From NCBI GenBank assembly GCA_013043915.1, contig JABEVH010000154.1, positions 1 to 6,999 of the forward strand: 6,999 nt of DNA, written 5' to 3'. Made by a program: the position numbers and the translations under genes. How positions within the stretch are numbered: position 1 is the first letter of the stretch; every line of letters starts with the position of its first letter. The notes under the pieces were generated by a model, which did no database searches, was not told where the DNA came from, and was given only the letters and a program-made list of their open reading frames with translations. Below, piece after piece: positions 1-5,378 of the stretch. This stretch comes from Pseudomonadales bacterium (GTDB lineage: Bacteria; Pseudomonadota; Gammaproteobacteria; Pseudomonadales; Moraxellaceae).

Positions 1-137
1 CGCACCCCCAGATCTTCTTCTAGGCGCCCCAGAGCACGACTGATTGAGGACTTGGGGCGTCCCAGTCGAGCCGCCGCCGCTGTTAGGCTGCCATCTTCGA
101 CAACACGAAAAAAAACCTCCGCATCACGCAAATCCAT
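1..137 (-). CDS. LysR-family transcriptional regulator, N-terminus only (cut by window edge)
   Basis: Reading the minus strand from the ATG at 137 gives 45 codons that run off the window without a stop. They form a typical LysR N-terminal winged helix-turn-helix. The start MDLRDAEVFFRVVEDGSL is followed by the alanine-rich helix TAAAARLGRPKSSISRAL and then RLEEDLGV, the wing and dimer-helix signature of the family. LysR proteins are usually about 300 residues, so roughly 85% lies outside. The start is supported by a G-rich Shine-Dalgarno (GGGGG, minus strand, about 143-147) just upstream. The gene is divergent from the pirin/nitroreductase/DoxX operon with 100 bp between start codons. This is the classic arrangement in which the regulator controls its neighbour and represses itself. 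The effector cannot be inferred because the ligand-binding domain is missing. Confidence 0.9.
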   Translation of the reverse strand, partial: MDLRDAEVFFRVVEDGSLTAAAARLGRPKSSISRALGRLEEDLGV

Positions 138-155
138 TGTTACCCCCAAAGCAAC

Positions 156-171
156 AGTATTTACAGATACT
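156..171. promoter_or_regulatory. Candidate operator: AGTAT-N6-ATACT inverted repeat
   Basis: AGTAT (156-160) and ATACT (167-171) form a perfect 5-bp inverted repeat with a 6-bp spacer, about midway between the LysR start (137) and the pirin start (238). It is followed by a tandem heptamer, ATACTAT/ATACTAA (167-180), that repeats the right arm. LysR-type regulators bind AT-rich interrupted dyads in divergent intergenic regions. The usual T-N11-A form is not exactly matched here because this dyad is even-centred. It overlaps candidate -10 elements in both directions, so binding could affect both promoters. Assigning it to this LysR protein is inference. Confidence 0.45.
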
Positions 172-197
172 ATATACTAATAAAAACAAAGCAACAA
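169..197 (-). promoter_or_regulatory. Candidate promoter for the LysR gene
   Basis: On the minus strand a TTGTTG (197-192) and a TATAGT (174-169) are separated by 17 bp, a normal sigma-70 spacing. The -10 lies about 32 bases before the LysR ATG at 137. The -10 matches TATAAT at five of six positions and the -35 is weak. The -10 overlaps the inverted repeat at 156-171, which would suit autorepression. Confidence 0.35.
173..178 (+). promoter_or_regulatory. Candidate -10 element of the pirin operon promoter
   Basis: TATACT at 173-178 matches the sigma-70 -10 consensus at five of six positions. It would give a leader of about 50 bases before the pirin ATG. No convincing -35 lies 16-18 bp upstream (AGCAAC at 150-155), which would fit a promoter that needs an activator such as the divergent LysR protein. 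This rests on pattern only. Confidence 0.35.
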
Positions 198-237
198 AGC
201 TACGATAAGCACATCGTTTAACGAGGAGTGCTACATC

Positions 238-921
238 ATGTTGCAACATCGACCCGCCGACGCAAGAGGTCATGTCAAGTTTGGGTGGTTGGATACATGG
301 CATACCTTCTCATTTGGTTCTTATCATGACCCCCGCTACATGGGACATTCCGTACTAAGGGTCATTAATGATGACTTTATTCGTGCACACAGCGGCTTTG
401 ATACTCACGGCCATCGCAATATGGAAATATTGACCTGTATGTTGCAAGGTACACTGAGCCACCGTGACAGCATGGGACATCACCGTACTCTGCAAAGTGG
501 CGAATGGCAGATGTTAAGCGCAGGACAAGGAATCACTCACAGCGAAATGAATCATGGTGACATCGATGTTCATTTGCTGCAGATCTGGCTGCACCCTCAG
601 CAGGATGAAACTGAACCCTGTTATCAGCAAAAGACTTTTGACCCAAAACCAGGCATGACTCTGATTGCTTCACCAGATGCACATGATGACAGTTTCAAAA
701 TTGGACAGGATGTATATGTCTGGCAAGGTCGTATTGCTGCAGGCACTGTGGAGTTGCCTTCATCAGCAAAACGCCTGGGCTGGCTACATGTCATACAGGG
801 AGAACTTGGTACACATGGTTTAGTGCTGAATCCCGGGGATGGACTGGCCATCACGCATGAACAGGCATTGACTCTGCAAGTTACCCAAGCGGCTGAATTT
901 ATATTTTTTGACCTGCCCTGA
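238..921 (+). CDS. Pirin-family cupin protein (YhhW-like)
   Basis: The 227-residue protein has two cupin folds typical of bacterial pirins and is close to the length of E. coli YhhW (about 231). The N-terminal cupin holds the complete metal site: H57 and H59 in FDTHGHRNMEI, then H101 and E103 in GQGITHSEMNH, at the same numbering as YhhW. The motif QIWLHP at 115-120 is also family-typical. Family members bind Fe or another divalent metal, and some show quercetin 2,3-dioxygenase activity in vitro. The physiological substrate is generally unknown. The start is supported by GAGGAG at 223-228, and the protein is presumably cytosolic. It is the first gene of an operon with a RutE-like flavoenzyme (38-bp gap) and a DoxX protein, divergent from LysR, so regulation by that LysR is likely. 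Family assignment is firm; substrate is not inferable. Confidence 0.93.
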   Translation: MLQHRPADARGHVKFGWLDTWHTFSFGSYHDPRYMGHSVLRVINDDFIRAHSGFDTHGHRNMEILTCMLQGTLSHRDSMGHHRTLQSGEWQMLSAGQGITHSEMNHGDIDVHLLQIWLHPQQDETEPCYQQKTFDPKPGMTLIASPDAHDDSFKIGQDVYVWQGRIAAGTVELPSSAKRLGWLHVIQGELGTHGLVLNPGDGLAITHEQALTLQVTQAAEFIFFDLP

Positions 922-959
922 TCTTTTTTCAACCCACAACACAACGAGAGACATCGATA

Positions 960-1547
960 ATGAATAGCTTAGACCAACAAGCCCAAAATCAACTTTTTGT
1001 TGAAGCTAGAACACATCACGGCTTTACCAGTCAGCCCTTGCCTGAAGGTACGCTGCAAGCCTTGTATAACCTAACTCGCTGGGCCCCCACTGCCTTCAAT
1101 GCCAGCCCTGCACGCTTCGTATTTGTACAAAGCGCACCTGCCAAAGAGAAGCTCACACAGGCGCTTTCTGAAGGCAATATCCCCCAGACTTTGCAAGCAC
1201 CGCTGACGGTCATTGTTGCTACCGACAAGAAGTTCTATGACCATCTGCCTGAACTTTTCCCAGCCTTTGATGCTCGCCCCTTGTATGCAGGCAACCCTGC
1301 CATGGCCGAACGCGGAGGACTGCAAAACGGCTCCATGCAAGCGGCTTACCTGATCATGGCAGCACGCACACTGGGTTTGGACTGCGGTCCCATGACGGGT
1401 TTCAATCCAGCAAAACTGGATGAGCTGTTTTTTCCTGAAGGCCAGTGGACTTCCAACATCCTGATCAATATTGGCTATGGCGACACACAAAAACTCTATC
1501 CTCGAGGCCCGCGCCTGAGCTTTGAACAAACCTGCCGCATCCTTTAA
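960..1547 (+). CDS. RutE/HadB-type nitroreductase-family FMN oxidoreductase
   Basis: The 195-residue protein aligns by eye almost end to end with E. coli RutE (196 aa), the NADH-dependent malonic semialdehyde reductase of uracil catabolism. Shared blocks are EARTHHGF (15-22), the FMN-contacting RWAPTAFNASPARFVF (40-55), SMQAAYLIMAARTLGLD (125-141), GPMTGF (143-148) and NILINIGYGD (166-175). Family members are FMN-dependent homodimers that use NAD(P)H to reduce aldehydes, quinones or nitro compounds. No other rut gene is present. The pirin/DoxX/LysR setting argues for a stress-linked reductase rather than pyrimidine use, so the rutE symbol is withheld. The start is preceded by GAGAG at 946-950. 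The gene sits 38 bp after the pirin and 29 bp before the DoxX gene, so it is most likely cotranscribed with both. Family is certain; substrate is open. Confidence 0.92.
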   Translation: MNSLDQQAQNQLFVEARTHHGFTSQPLPEGTLQALYNLTRWAPTAFNASPARFVFVQSAPAKEKLTQALSEGNIPQTLQAPLTVIVATDKKFYDHLPELFPAFDARPLYAGNPAMAERGGLQNGSMQAAYLIMAARTLGLDCGPMTGFNPAKLDELFFPEGQWTSNILINIGYGDTQKLYPRGPRLSFEQTCRIL

Positions 1548-1576
1548 TCCTCATCATCGCACCTTGGAGCATTATC

Positions 1577-1999
1577 ATGTTTGATTCCTTGATTGAAAAA
1601 CTGTTGCAACAACCGGCACTGGCAACCCTAACATCCCTGGCCAGTCGCCTACTCATGGCAACCATCTTTATTTTGGCGGGGTTCAGCAAAATCACCGGTT
1701 ATGCCGGCACCGTCGGCTATATGCAAGCCATGGGTGTACCCGGCGCACTGGCTCCTTTAGCCATTCTGGTTGAGCTTGGTGGCGGCCTGGCATTGTTATT
1801 CGGCCTGTGGACTCGCAGCGTTGCCGCCGTTCTGGCTGGATTTTGTGTGATTACTGCCTTCATTTTCCATCATAACCTGGCTGATCAGACCACCATGATC
1901 ATGTTTATGAAAAATCTGGCCATGACCGGCGGGCTGCTGCAATTGGTGATTTATGGCGGAGGTGTAGCCAGTCTGAGCAAAAGTCATTCACTACGATAG
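1577..1999 (+). CDS. DoxX-family inner-membrane protein
   Basis: The 140-residue protein has four predicted membrane segments at roughly 18-38, 57-78, 81-98 and 113-131. It carries DoxX-family signatures: the loop FILAGFSKITGY after helix 1, APLAILVELGGGLALLFG with the buried glutamate E66 in helix 2, FHHNLAD (97-103) after helix 3, and KNLAMTGGLLQL (112-123) entering helix 4. Length and topology match the small DoxX/YqjF group. These proteins are linked to oxidative or thiol stress and to quinone or sulfur redox in several bacteria, but their reaction is usually unknown. GGAG at 1566-1569 supports the start. It is the last gene of the pirin operon, followed by a strong hairpin at 2014-2032. 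It may be a membrane partner for the soluble reductase before it, but that is inference. Confidence 0.9.
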   Translation: MFDSLIEKLLQQPALATLTSLASRLLMATIFILAGFSKITGYAGTVGYMQAMGVPGALAPLAILVELGGGLALLFGLWTRSVAAVLAGFCVITAFIFHHNLADQTTMIMFMKNLAMTGGLLQLVIYGGGVASLSKSHSLR

Positions 2000-2013
2000 G
2001 CTTTATTTGCAAC

Positions 2014-2032
2014 GGTGGGGCCTTGCCCCACC
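2014..2032 (+). terminator. GC-rich hairpin after the pirin/reductase/DoxX operon (terminator-like, no U tract)
   Basis: GGTGGGGC (2014-2021) and GCCCCACC (2025-2032) form a perfect 8-bp stem with a 3-base loop, starting 15 bases after the DoxX stop codon. Its position suits operon termination. No run of T follows (AGTTAGCT), so it is not a canonical intrinsic terminator. It may instead stabilise the 3' end or work with another termination mechanism. Confidence 0.5.
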
Positions 2033-2066
2033 AGTTAGCTATCCATCGGTTCTTACGTAAGGTACA

Positions 2067-2094
2067 TTGACGAATTGCAACATCGGTCTACCAT
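2067..2094 (+). promoter_or_regulatory. Candidate promoter for the ABC1 kinase gene
   Basis: TTGACG (2067-2072) and TACCAT (2089-2094) are separated by 16 bp, giving five of six and four of six matches to the sigma-70 boxes. They lie downstream of the hairpin that ends the previous operon and about 50 bases before the ATG at 2147. A perfect 10-bp palindrome, CTTACGTAAG (2052-2061), lies just upstream of the -35. The -10 overlaps the repeat structure at 2086-2111. The evidence is pattern only. Confidence 0.35.
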
Positions 2095-2111
2095 GTGGTG
2101 AACATGTCTAC
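2086..2111. repeat. Nested direct and inverted repeat upstream of the ABC1 kinase gene
   Basis: GTCTAC occurs at 2086-2091 and again at 2106-2111. Between them CATGT (2092-2096) and ACATG (2102-2106) form an inverted repeat with a 5-base spacer. The block spans the candidate -10 and transcription start region and could be an operator. No known regulator motif is recognised, and short repeats can arise by chance. Confidence 0.3.
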
Positions 2112-2146
2112 AAGGGTCATCCTGGGCTCAAGGGAGCGTAAAGTTA

Positions 2147-3475
2147 ATGGCCGACCAGAAAAACCGATTTTCAGCCACGACACCCGGCAAACGCTTTATG
2201 AAGCTTGCCGGCATGTCAGCTTCCATCGCCAGTAATTTTGCCAAAGACAAGGTCAAACGCATGGTTGGCGTTCAGGCTGATGAGGAACAGAGGTCTCGTG
2301 AGCGCCAGGAACTTTATATCGAAGTTGGCCGTCAGCTCGCCACCACCTTGGGCGAGATGAAAGGAGCTGTCATGAAAGTGGGGCAAATCGCCTCACAGTT
2401 TAAAGACATTTTCCCGAAAGAGATCGCAGATGCACTGGCAACCCTGCAGAAAGAATCTCCTCCCATGCCCTTTGCACTGATTGAAGCTCAGATTGTGAAG
2501 GAACTGGGCAAACCCATCTATGAGCTATTCGCTGAACTCGACCCCACCCCTTTTGCTGCCGCCTCCATCGGTCAAGTTCACCGCGCACGCACGCATGAAG
2601 GTCGTGAGGTAGTGGTCAAGGTCCAGTATCCTGGTGTCGATGCCTGTGTAGAGTCCGACTTAAAACATCTTCGCATGGCTCTTAAAATGGCAGGCCTCTT
2701 GCGTATAGACAAAGCCATCATCGATGCCGTCTTTGATGAAATTCGCCGCTCCCTACGTGATGAATTGGACTACACGACCGAAGCTGCCAATGTCCGCATG
2801 TTTGCTGATTTTCATCGCAACGACCCCAAAATCATTGTGCCTTCCGTACACGCGCACCTATCCACCCAACGCATACTTACCCTGGACTTTGAACCGGGTG
2901 ATCATGTAAGCCAGATAGATGGCTACCCTCAGACCATGATTAATGAGCTGGGGCATCGCCTATTTCATGCCATCGGCTCGCAGATCTACAGCTTACATGC
3001 CGTACATTGTGACCCTCACCCCGGCAATTTTGCATTTCGACCCGATGGCACCCTGATCATTTATGACTATGGCTGCGTGAAGAAAATCAAACCAGAAATT
3101 GTTGAAGCGGTTAGACAAACCACCCTGGCGGCTCTCCACAGCGACTACCATGATATGGATAGGGCGATGATTGCCATGGGGGTACGCAACATTGATCATC
3201 AACCCAGCATACAGGGAGATTTCTATGCTCCCTGGTCACAACTGATCATGCAGGGGTTTTCTGCCCTACCCTATGATTTTGCACATGCACGCCTGCATGA
3301 AGATGTCATGGCACAACTCAAACGCAACCTTCCTTACTGGAAATCCTTTCAACCCTCACCCGATACCATGCTGGTACAACGCGCGATAGGGGGTCATTAC
3401 TGGACCATGAAACAGATGGGAGTAGTGGCCGCTTTTCGTGAAGACCTGCAAGCCGTCATCAGTGAACCTACCTAG
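2147..3475 (+). CDS. ABC1/AarF/UbiB-family atypical protein kinase-like protein
   Basis: The 442-residue protein carries all the landmarks of the ABC1 (ADCK/UbiB/AarF) family. The KxGQ motif is at 77-80 (MKVGQ) in the N-terminal extension. The alanine-rich nucleotide loop FAAASIGQVHRA is at 136-147 and the ATP-binding lysine K158 is in VVVKVQYPGV. ELDYTTEAAN is at 206-215. The catalytic loop HCDPHPGN has D289 and N294, and the metal-binding motif is DYG at 307-309 instead of the usual DFG. Family members are atypical ATPases or kinases that support ubiquinone biosynthesis or lipid and quinone handling at the membrane. No ubiquinone gene lies nearby, and the protein lacks the obvious C-terminal hydrophobic tail of true UbiB, so the exact role is open. 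The start is supported by AGGGAG at 2131-2136. The gene appears monocistronic. Confidence 0.9.
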   Translation: MADQKNRFSATTPGKRFMKLAGMSASIASNFAKDKVKRMVGVQADEEQRSRERQELYIEVGRQLATTLGEMKGAVMKVGQIASQFKDIFPKEIADALATLQKESPPMPFALIEAQIVKELGKPIYELFAELDPTPFAAASIGQVHRARTHEGREVVVKVQYPGVDACVESDLKHLRMALKMAGLLRIDKAIIDAVFDEIRRSLRDELDYTTEAANVRMFADFHRNDPKIIVPSVHAHLSTQRILTLDFEPGDHVSQIDGYPQTMINELGHRLFHAIGSQIYSLHAVHCDPHPGNFAFRPDGTLIIYDYGCVKKIKPEIVEAVRQTTLAALHSDYHDMDRAMIAMGVRNIDHQPSIQGDFYAPWSQLIMQGFSALPYDFAHARLHEDVMAQLKRNLPYWKSFQPSPDTMLVQRAIGGHYWTMKQMGVVAAFREDLQAVISEPT

Positions 3476-3482
3476 GAGGTTC
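3464..3482 (+). other. Short stem-loop spanning the ABC1 kinase stop codon
   Basis: GAACCT (3464-3469) pairs with AGGTTC (3477-3482) around a 7-base loop that contains the palindrome CCTAGG and the TAG stop codon. A weaker imperfect hairpin lies at 3520-3534 (CTTTGG/CCAAGG around CGA). Neither is followed by a T tract, so termination here is only a possibility. Confidence 0.25.
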
Positions 3483-3710
3483 GCTTAACAATACATCGAA
3501 ATGCCAGAGCTGCAGACTGCTTTGGCGACCAAGGCATTAGCTAACCTAAGCGCGTTCATGAGGAGGACGTCCCGGTCTGACCAACAAACCCCGTAAACTC
3601 TTCAATACAAACCCTGCCCAGGATAGAAACAGTCCGTGCTTAGGGGCCATCACACCCAGCTCAGTGCTCAAACCAGAAATCAGGCTCGCATACGGGATTT
3701 TGCAAGAAGC
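3476..3710. other. Gene-poor stretch between the ABC1 kinase and the tautomerase pseudogene
   Basis: I see no gene of recognisable family here on either strand. An inverted repeat AATGCC/GGCATT (3500-3505 and 3533-3538) encloses the weak hairpin at 3520-3534. On the minus strand the reading frame of the pseudogene stays open beyond its natural TGA down to a TAG at 3546-3548. That stretch includes a possible 34-codon ORF starting at ATG 3650, with only a poor ribosome binding site and no family resemblance. The plus strand has only short, frequently stopped frames. The stretch may be decayed coding sequence or simple convergent-gene spacer. Confidence 0.5.
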
Positions 3711-4099
3711 TCATACATTCAAATCGAACCCTAAATCAATATCTGACGCAGGCAATCCATCCCGTATCTCCCAGTTATCCAAAGGCAGTTCATGCAAAAC
3801 TATAATGACATCATCCGGCAATATCCCTAAATCCCCAAGTCGATCGACCATCAAACGGTATAATTTTCTTTTAGCTTCAAGTAATCTGCCTGGAAATATT
3901 GTTATCTCAACCAGAATATAGTTTTCTGTTTTTCATGAAGAAACCTGGAAACATTCTGGCAGATACTCATGGTACCTACTATTTCTATCAATGACAGGCG
4001 CCTTAAAAGCCTCTCTAAGAGACCGATAGACAGCCTCCATGATGGCATCAATTTATCTTTGGGTCGTGACCTTCTCGCCTCAATCCTTACAAGCGGCAT
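3711..4099 (-). pseudogene. Tautomerase-superfamily gene (malonate semialdehyde decarboxylase-like), frameshifted and with a nonsense codon
   Basis: The minus strand from ATG 4099 begins MPLVRIEARR, the family start with the catalytic Pro right after Met. The frame breaks after codon 17 (KDKL). Resuming with one base restored near 4049 reads DAIMEAVYRSLREAFK and then DRNSRYHEYLPECFQV. An in-frame TGA (3935-3933) follows, where a GGA Gly codon would fit relatives. The same frame then continues as KTENYILVEITIFPGR, LEAKRKLYRLM, DDVIIVLHELPLDNW and DIDLGFDLNV to a natural TGA at 3713-3711. Total length is 389 bp, exactly one base short of 129 codons plus stop, which is normal for the family. Translated as it stands it would give only a 65-residue aberrant peptide ending at 3902. 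ATA is frequent among its Ile codons, which may reflect transfer or drift. It diverges from the dehydrogenase operon. Confidence 0.88.
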
Positions 4100-4301
4100 A
4101 ATATTTCTTGTCTATGGCTGAATTGACCCATGTTGTTTCCATCGTTACTGCCCATACCCAACTCAAGCCGTACTGTGCCCATCACCCCTGATTGCGTCAA
4201 GACAGCAGGCCTAATATGTCTGATTGAAGAGCTTCCCCCTTCTCATGAGTTCTTAATTTACGACTAGACTCCAGATAGGGTTTCCCTCGGAGGTCAGCTT
4301 C
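4100..4301. other. Intergenic region between the tautomerase pseudogene and the dehydrogenase operon
   Basis: These 202 bp separate divergent transcription units and should carry the promoter of the pdh operon. The best plus-strand sigma-70-like pair I find is TTGCGT (4192-4197) and TATGTC (4215-4220) with a 17-bp spacer, which is weak. A TTGACC at 4123-4128 has no good -10 partner. The strong Shine-Dalgarno GGAGG (4289-4293) for E1 alpha ends the region. Short minus-strand and plus-strand frames here show no family resemblance. Confidence 0.4.
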
Positions 4302-5378
4302 ATGGGATGGGTACACGAACTGCATGTAGATGTTCCTTTTGTGCGCTTACTGAACAGCATGGGTCAGCTGGCTGGACCCTGTCCTGTTTGGCTGAGCCAG
4401 CCTGAGTTTATCCTGCGCGCTTACCGCCATCTGTTGCTGACCCGGCGTTTTGATCAACGCGCCGTATCGCTGCAACGTACCGGCCAATTAGGCACCTATG
4501 CCTCCTGCTTGGGCCAGGAAGCCGTGAGTACCGGCATCGGCTTAGCCATGCAAGCCGATGACCTGCTGGCGCCTTACTATCGAGATCAGGCCACCCAACT
4601 CCTGCGTGGCGTGTCCATGATGGAGATACTGCGTTACTGGGGTGGCGATGAGGCGGGCAATAATTTCACCCAGTGTCGACATGATCTCCCCAACTGCGTT
4701 CCTATCGCTACCCAGATCAGTCATGCCGCTGGCATGGCCATGTCCTTGCGTCTCCGCCATCAAGCCCAAGCCGTGGTGACAACCTGTGGCGACGGAGCCA
4801 CCAGCCGTGGTGACTTTTACGAACCCTTGAACCTGGCTGGAGTTTGGCACTTGCCTTTGGTAATCGTCATCAATAACAACCAGTGGGCCATCTCAGTACC
4901 TCGTCTGGCACAGACAGCGGCGGCCACTTTGGCGCAAAAAGCTGTCGCTGCGGGCATTCCAGGATTACAGGTTGATGGCAATGATGTATTAGCCGTCACC
5001 GCCGTTGTCCATGAAGCCTTGGAGCGCGCCCGCGCGGGCAAGGGGCCTACCCTGATTGAAGCTGTGACCTACCGTTTGTGCGACCATACGACAGCCGATG
5101 ACATGCGTCGCTATTGTTCCCCTGAGCGCTTGGAACAAGCGCAAAAAGAAGAACCGCTGATCCGTATGAGGCGCTATCTTGAGCAAATGAGGGGCTGGAC
5201 TGAGCAGGATGAACTGAATCTGATAGCTGACATCGATGTCCACATAGAACATCAAGTTCAGGCTTATCTCGACCTGCCGCCTCCGGACCCGAACAGTATG
5301 TTTGATTATCTATACGCCCATTTGCCCGAGGAATTAAAAGCACAGCGACAGTCACTGATTGCCAGGAGACAGGCATGA
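4302..5378 (+). CDS. pdhA: 2-oxoacid (pyruvate) dehydrogenase E1 component, alpha subunit
   Basis: This 358-residue protein is the alpha subunit of a heterotetrameric alpha2-beta2 E1. That enzyme uses thiamine diphosphate to decarboxylate a 2-oxoacid and reductively acylate the lipoyl group of E2. The ThDP/Mg motif starts at GDGATS (163-168) and ends at NNNQWAIS (191-198). QRTGQLGTYASCLGQEA (58-74) and RYWGGDEAGN (111-120) are typical, and YRLCDHTTADD (257-267) carries the active-site histidine H262. The closest remembered relatives are proteobacterial PdhA proteins with the same N-terminal extension before the YRHLLLTRRFDQRAV block, so the ATG at 4302 with GGAGG at 4289-4293 is preferred to the ATG at 4359. 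The stop overlaps the beta start by four bases (ATGA), implying translational coupling. Pyruvate is the likeliest substrate; a branched-chain or acetoin-type substrate cannot be excluded from sequence alone. Confidence 0.92.
   Translation: MGWVHELHVDVPFVRLLNSMGQLAGPCPVWLSQPEFILRAYRHLLLTRRFDQRAVSLQRTGQLGTYASCLGQEAVSTGIGLAMQADDLLAPYYRDQATQLLRGVSMMEILRYWGGDEAGNNFTQCRHDLPNCVPIATQISHAAGMAMSLRLRHQAQAVVTTCGDGATSRGDFYEPLNLAGVWHLPLVIVINNNQWAISVPRLAQTAAATLAQKAVAAGIPGLQVDGNDVLAVTAVVHEALERARAGKGPTLIEAVTYRLCDHTTADDMRRYCSPERLEQAQKEEPLIRMRRYLEQMRGWTEQDELNLIADIDVHIEHQVQAYLDLPPPDPNSMFDYLYAHLPEELKAQRQSLIARRQA

Larger units (their letters stand above)
147..196. repeat. 10-bp direct repeat flanking the LysR/pirin operator region
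   Basis: CAAAGCAACA occurs exactly at 147-156 and again at 187-196, so the copies start 40 bp apart. Together they bracket the inverted repeat at 156-171 and the -10-like elements. Repeats about four helical turns apart around a divergent promoter could be paired regulator contacts, but no binding site of known sequence is recognised. The repeat itself is visible; its function is inference. Confidence 0.45.

Noticed and set aside
241..2085. Shared 11-mer TTGCAACATCG at 241-251 and 2075-2085
   Set aside because: An 11-base match is expected several times by chance in 7 kb. One copy is inside coding sequence and the flanks do not match.
3664..3921. 85-codon plus-strand ORF
   Set aside because: It is antisense to the conserved C-terminal half of the tautomerase pseudogene, has no ribosome binding site and resembles no family.
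3902..4099. 65-codon minus-strand ORF as an independent small gene
   Set aside because: Only its first 17 codons are tautomerase-like. The rest is the out-of-frame continuation after the 1-base deletion, so it is part of the pseudogene.
4111..4188. Short plus-strand ORF starting at the ATG near 4114
   Set aside because: It has about 25 codons, no Shine-Dalgarno and no recognisable family. It lies in the expected promoter region of the dehydrogenase operon.
3476..4301. Insertion sequence or mobile-element remnant in the gene-poor stretch
   Set aside because: I find no transposase-like reading, terminal inverted repeats or target duplications. The only recognisable content is the tautomerase pseudogene.
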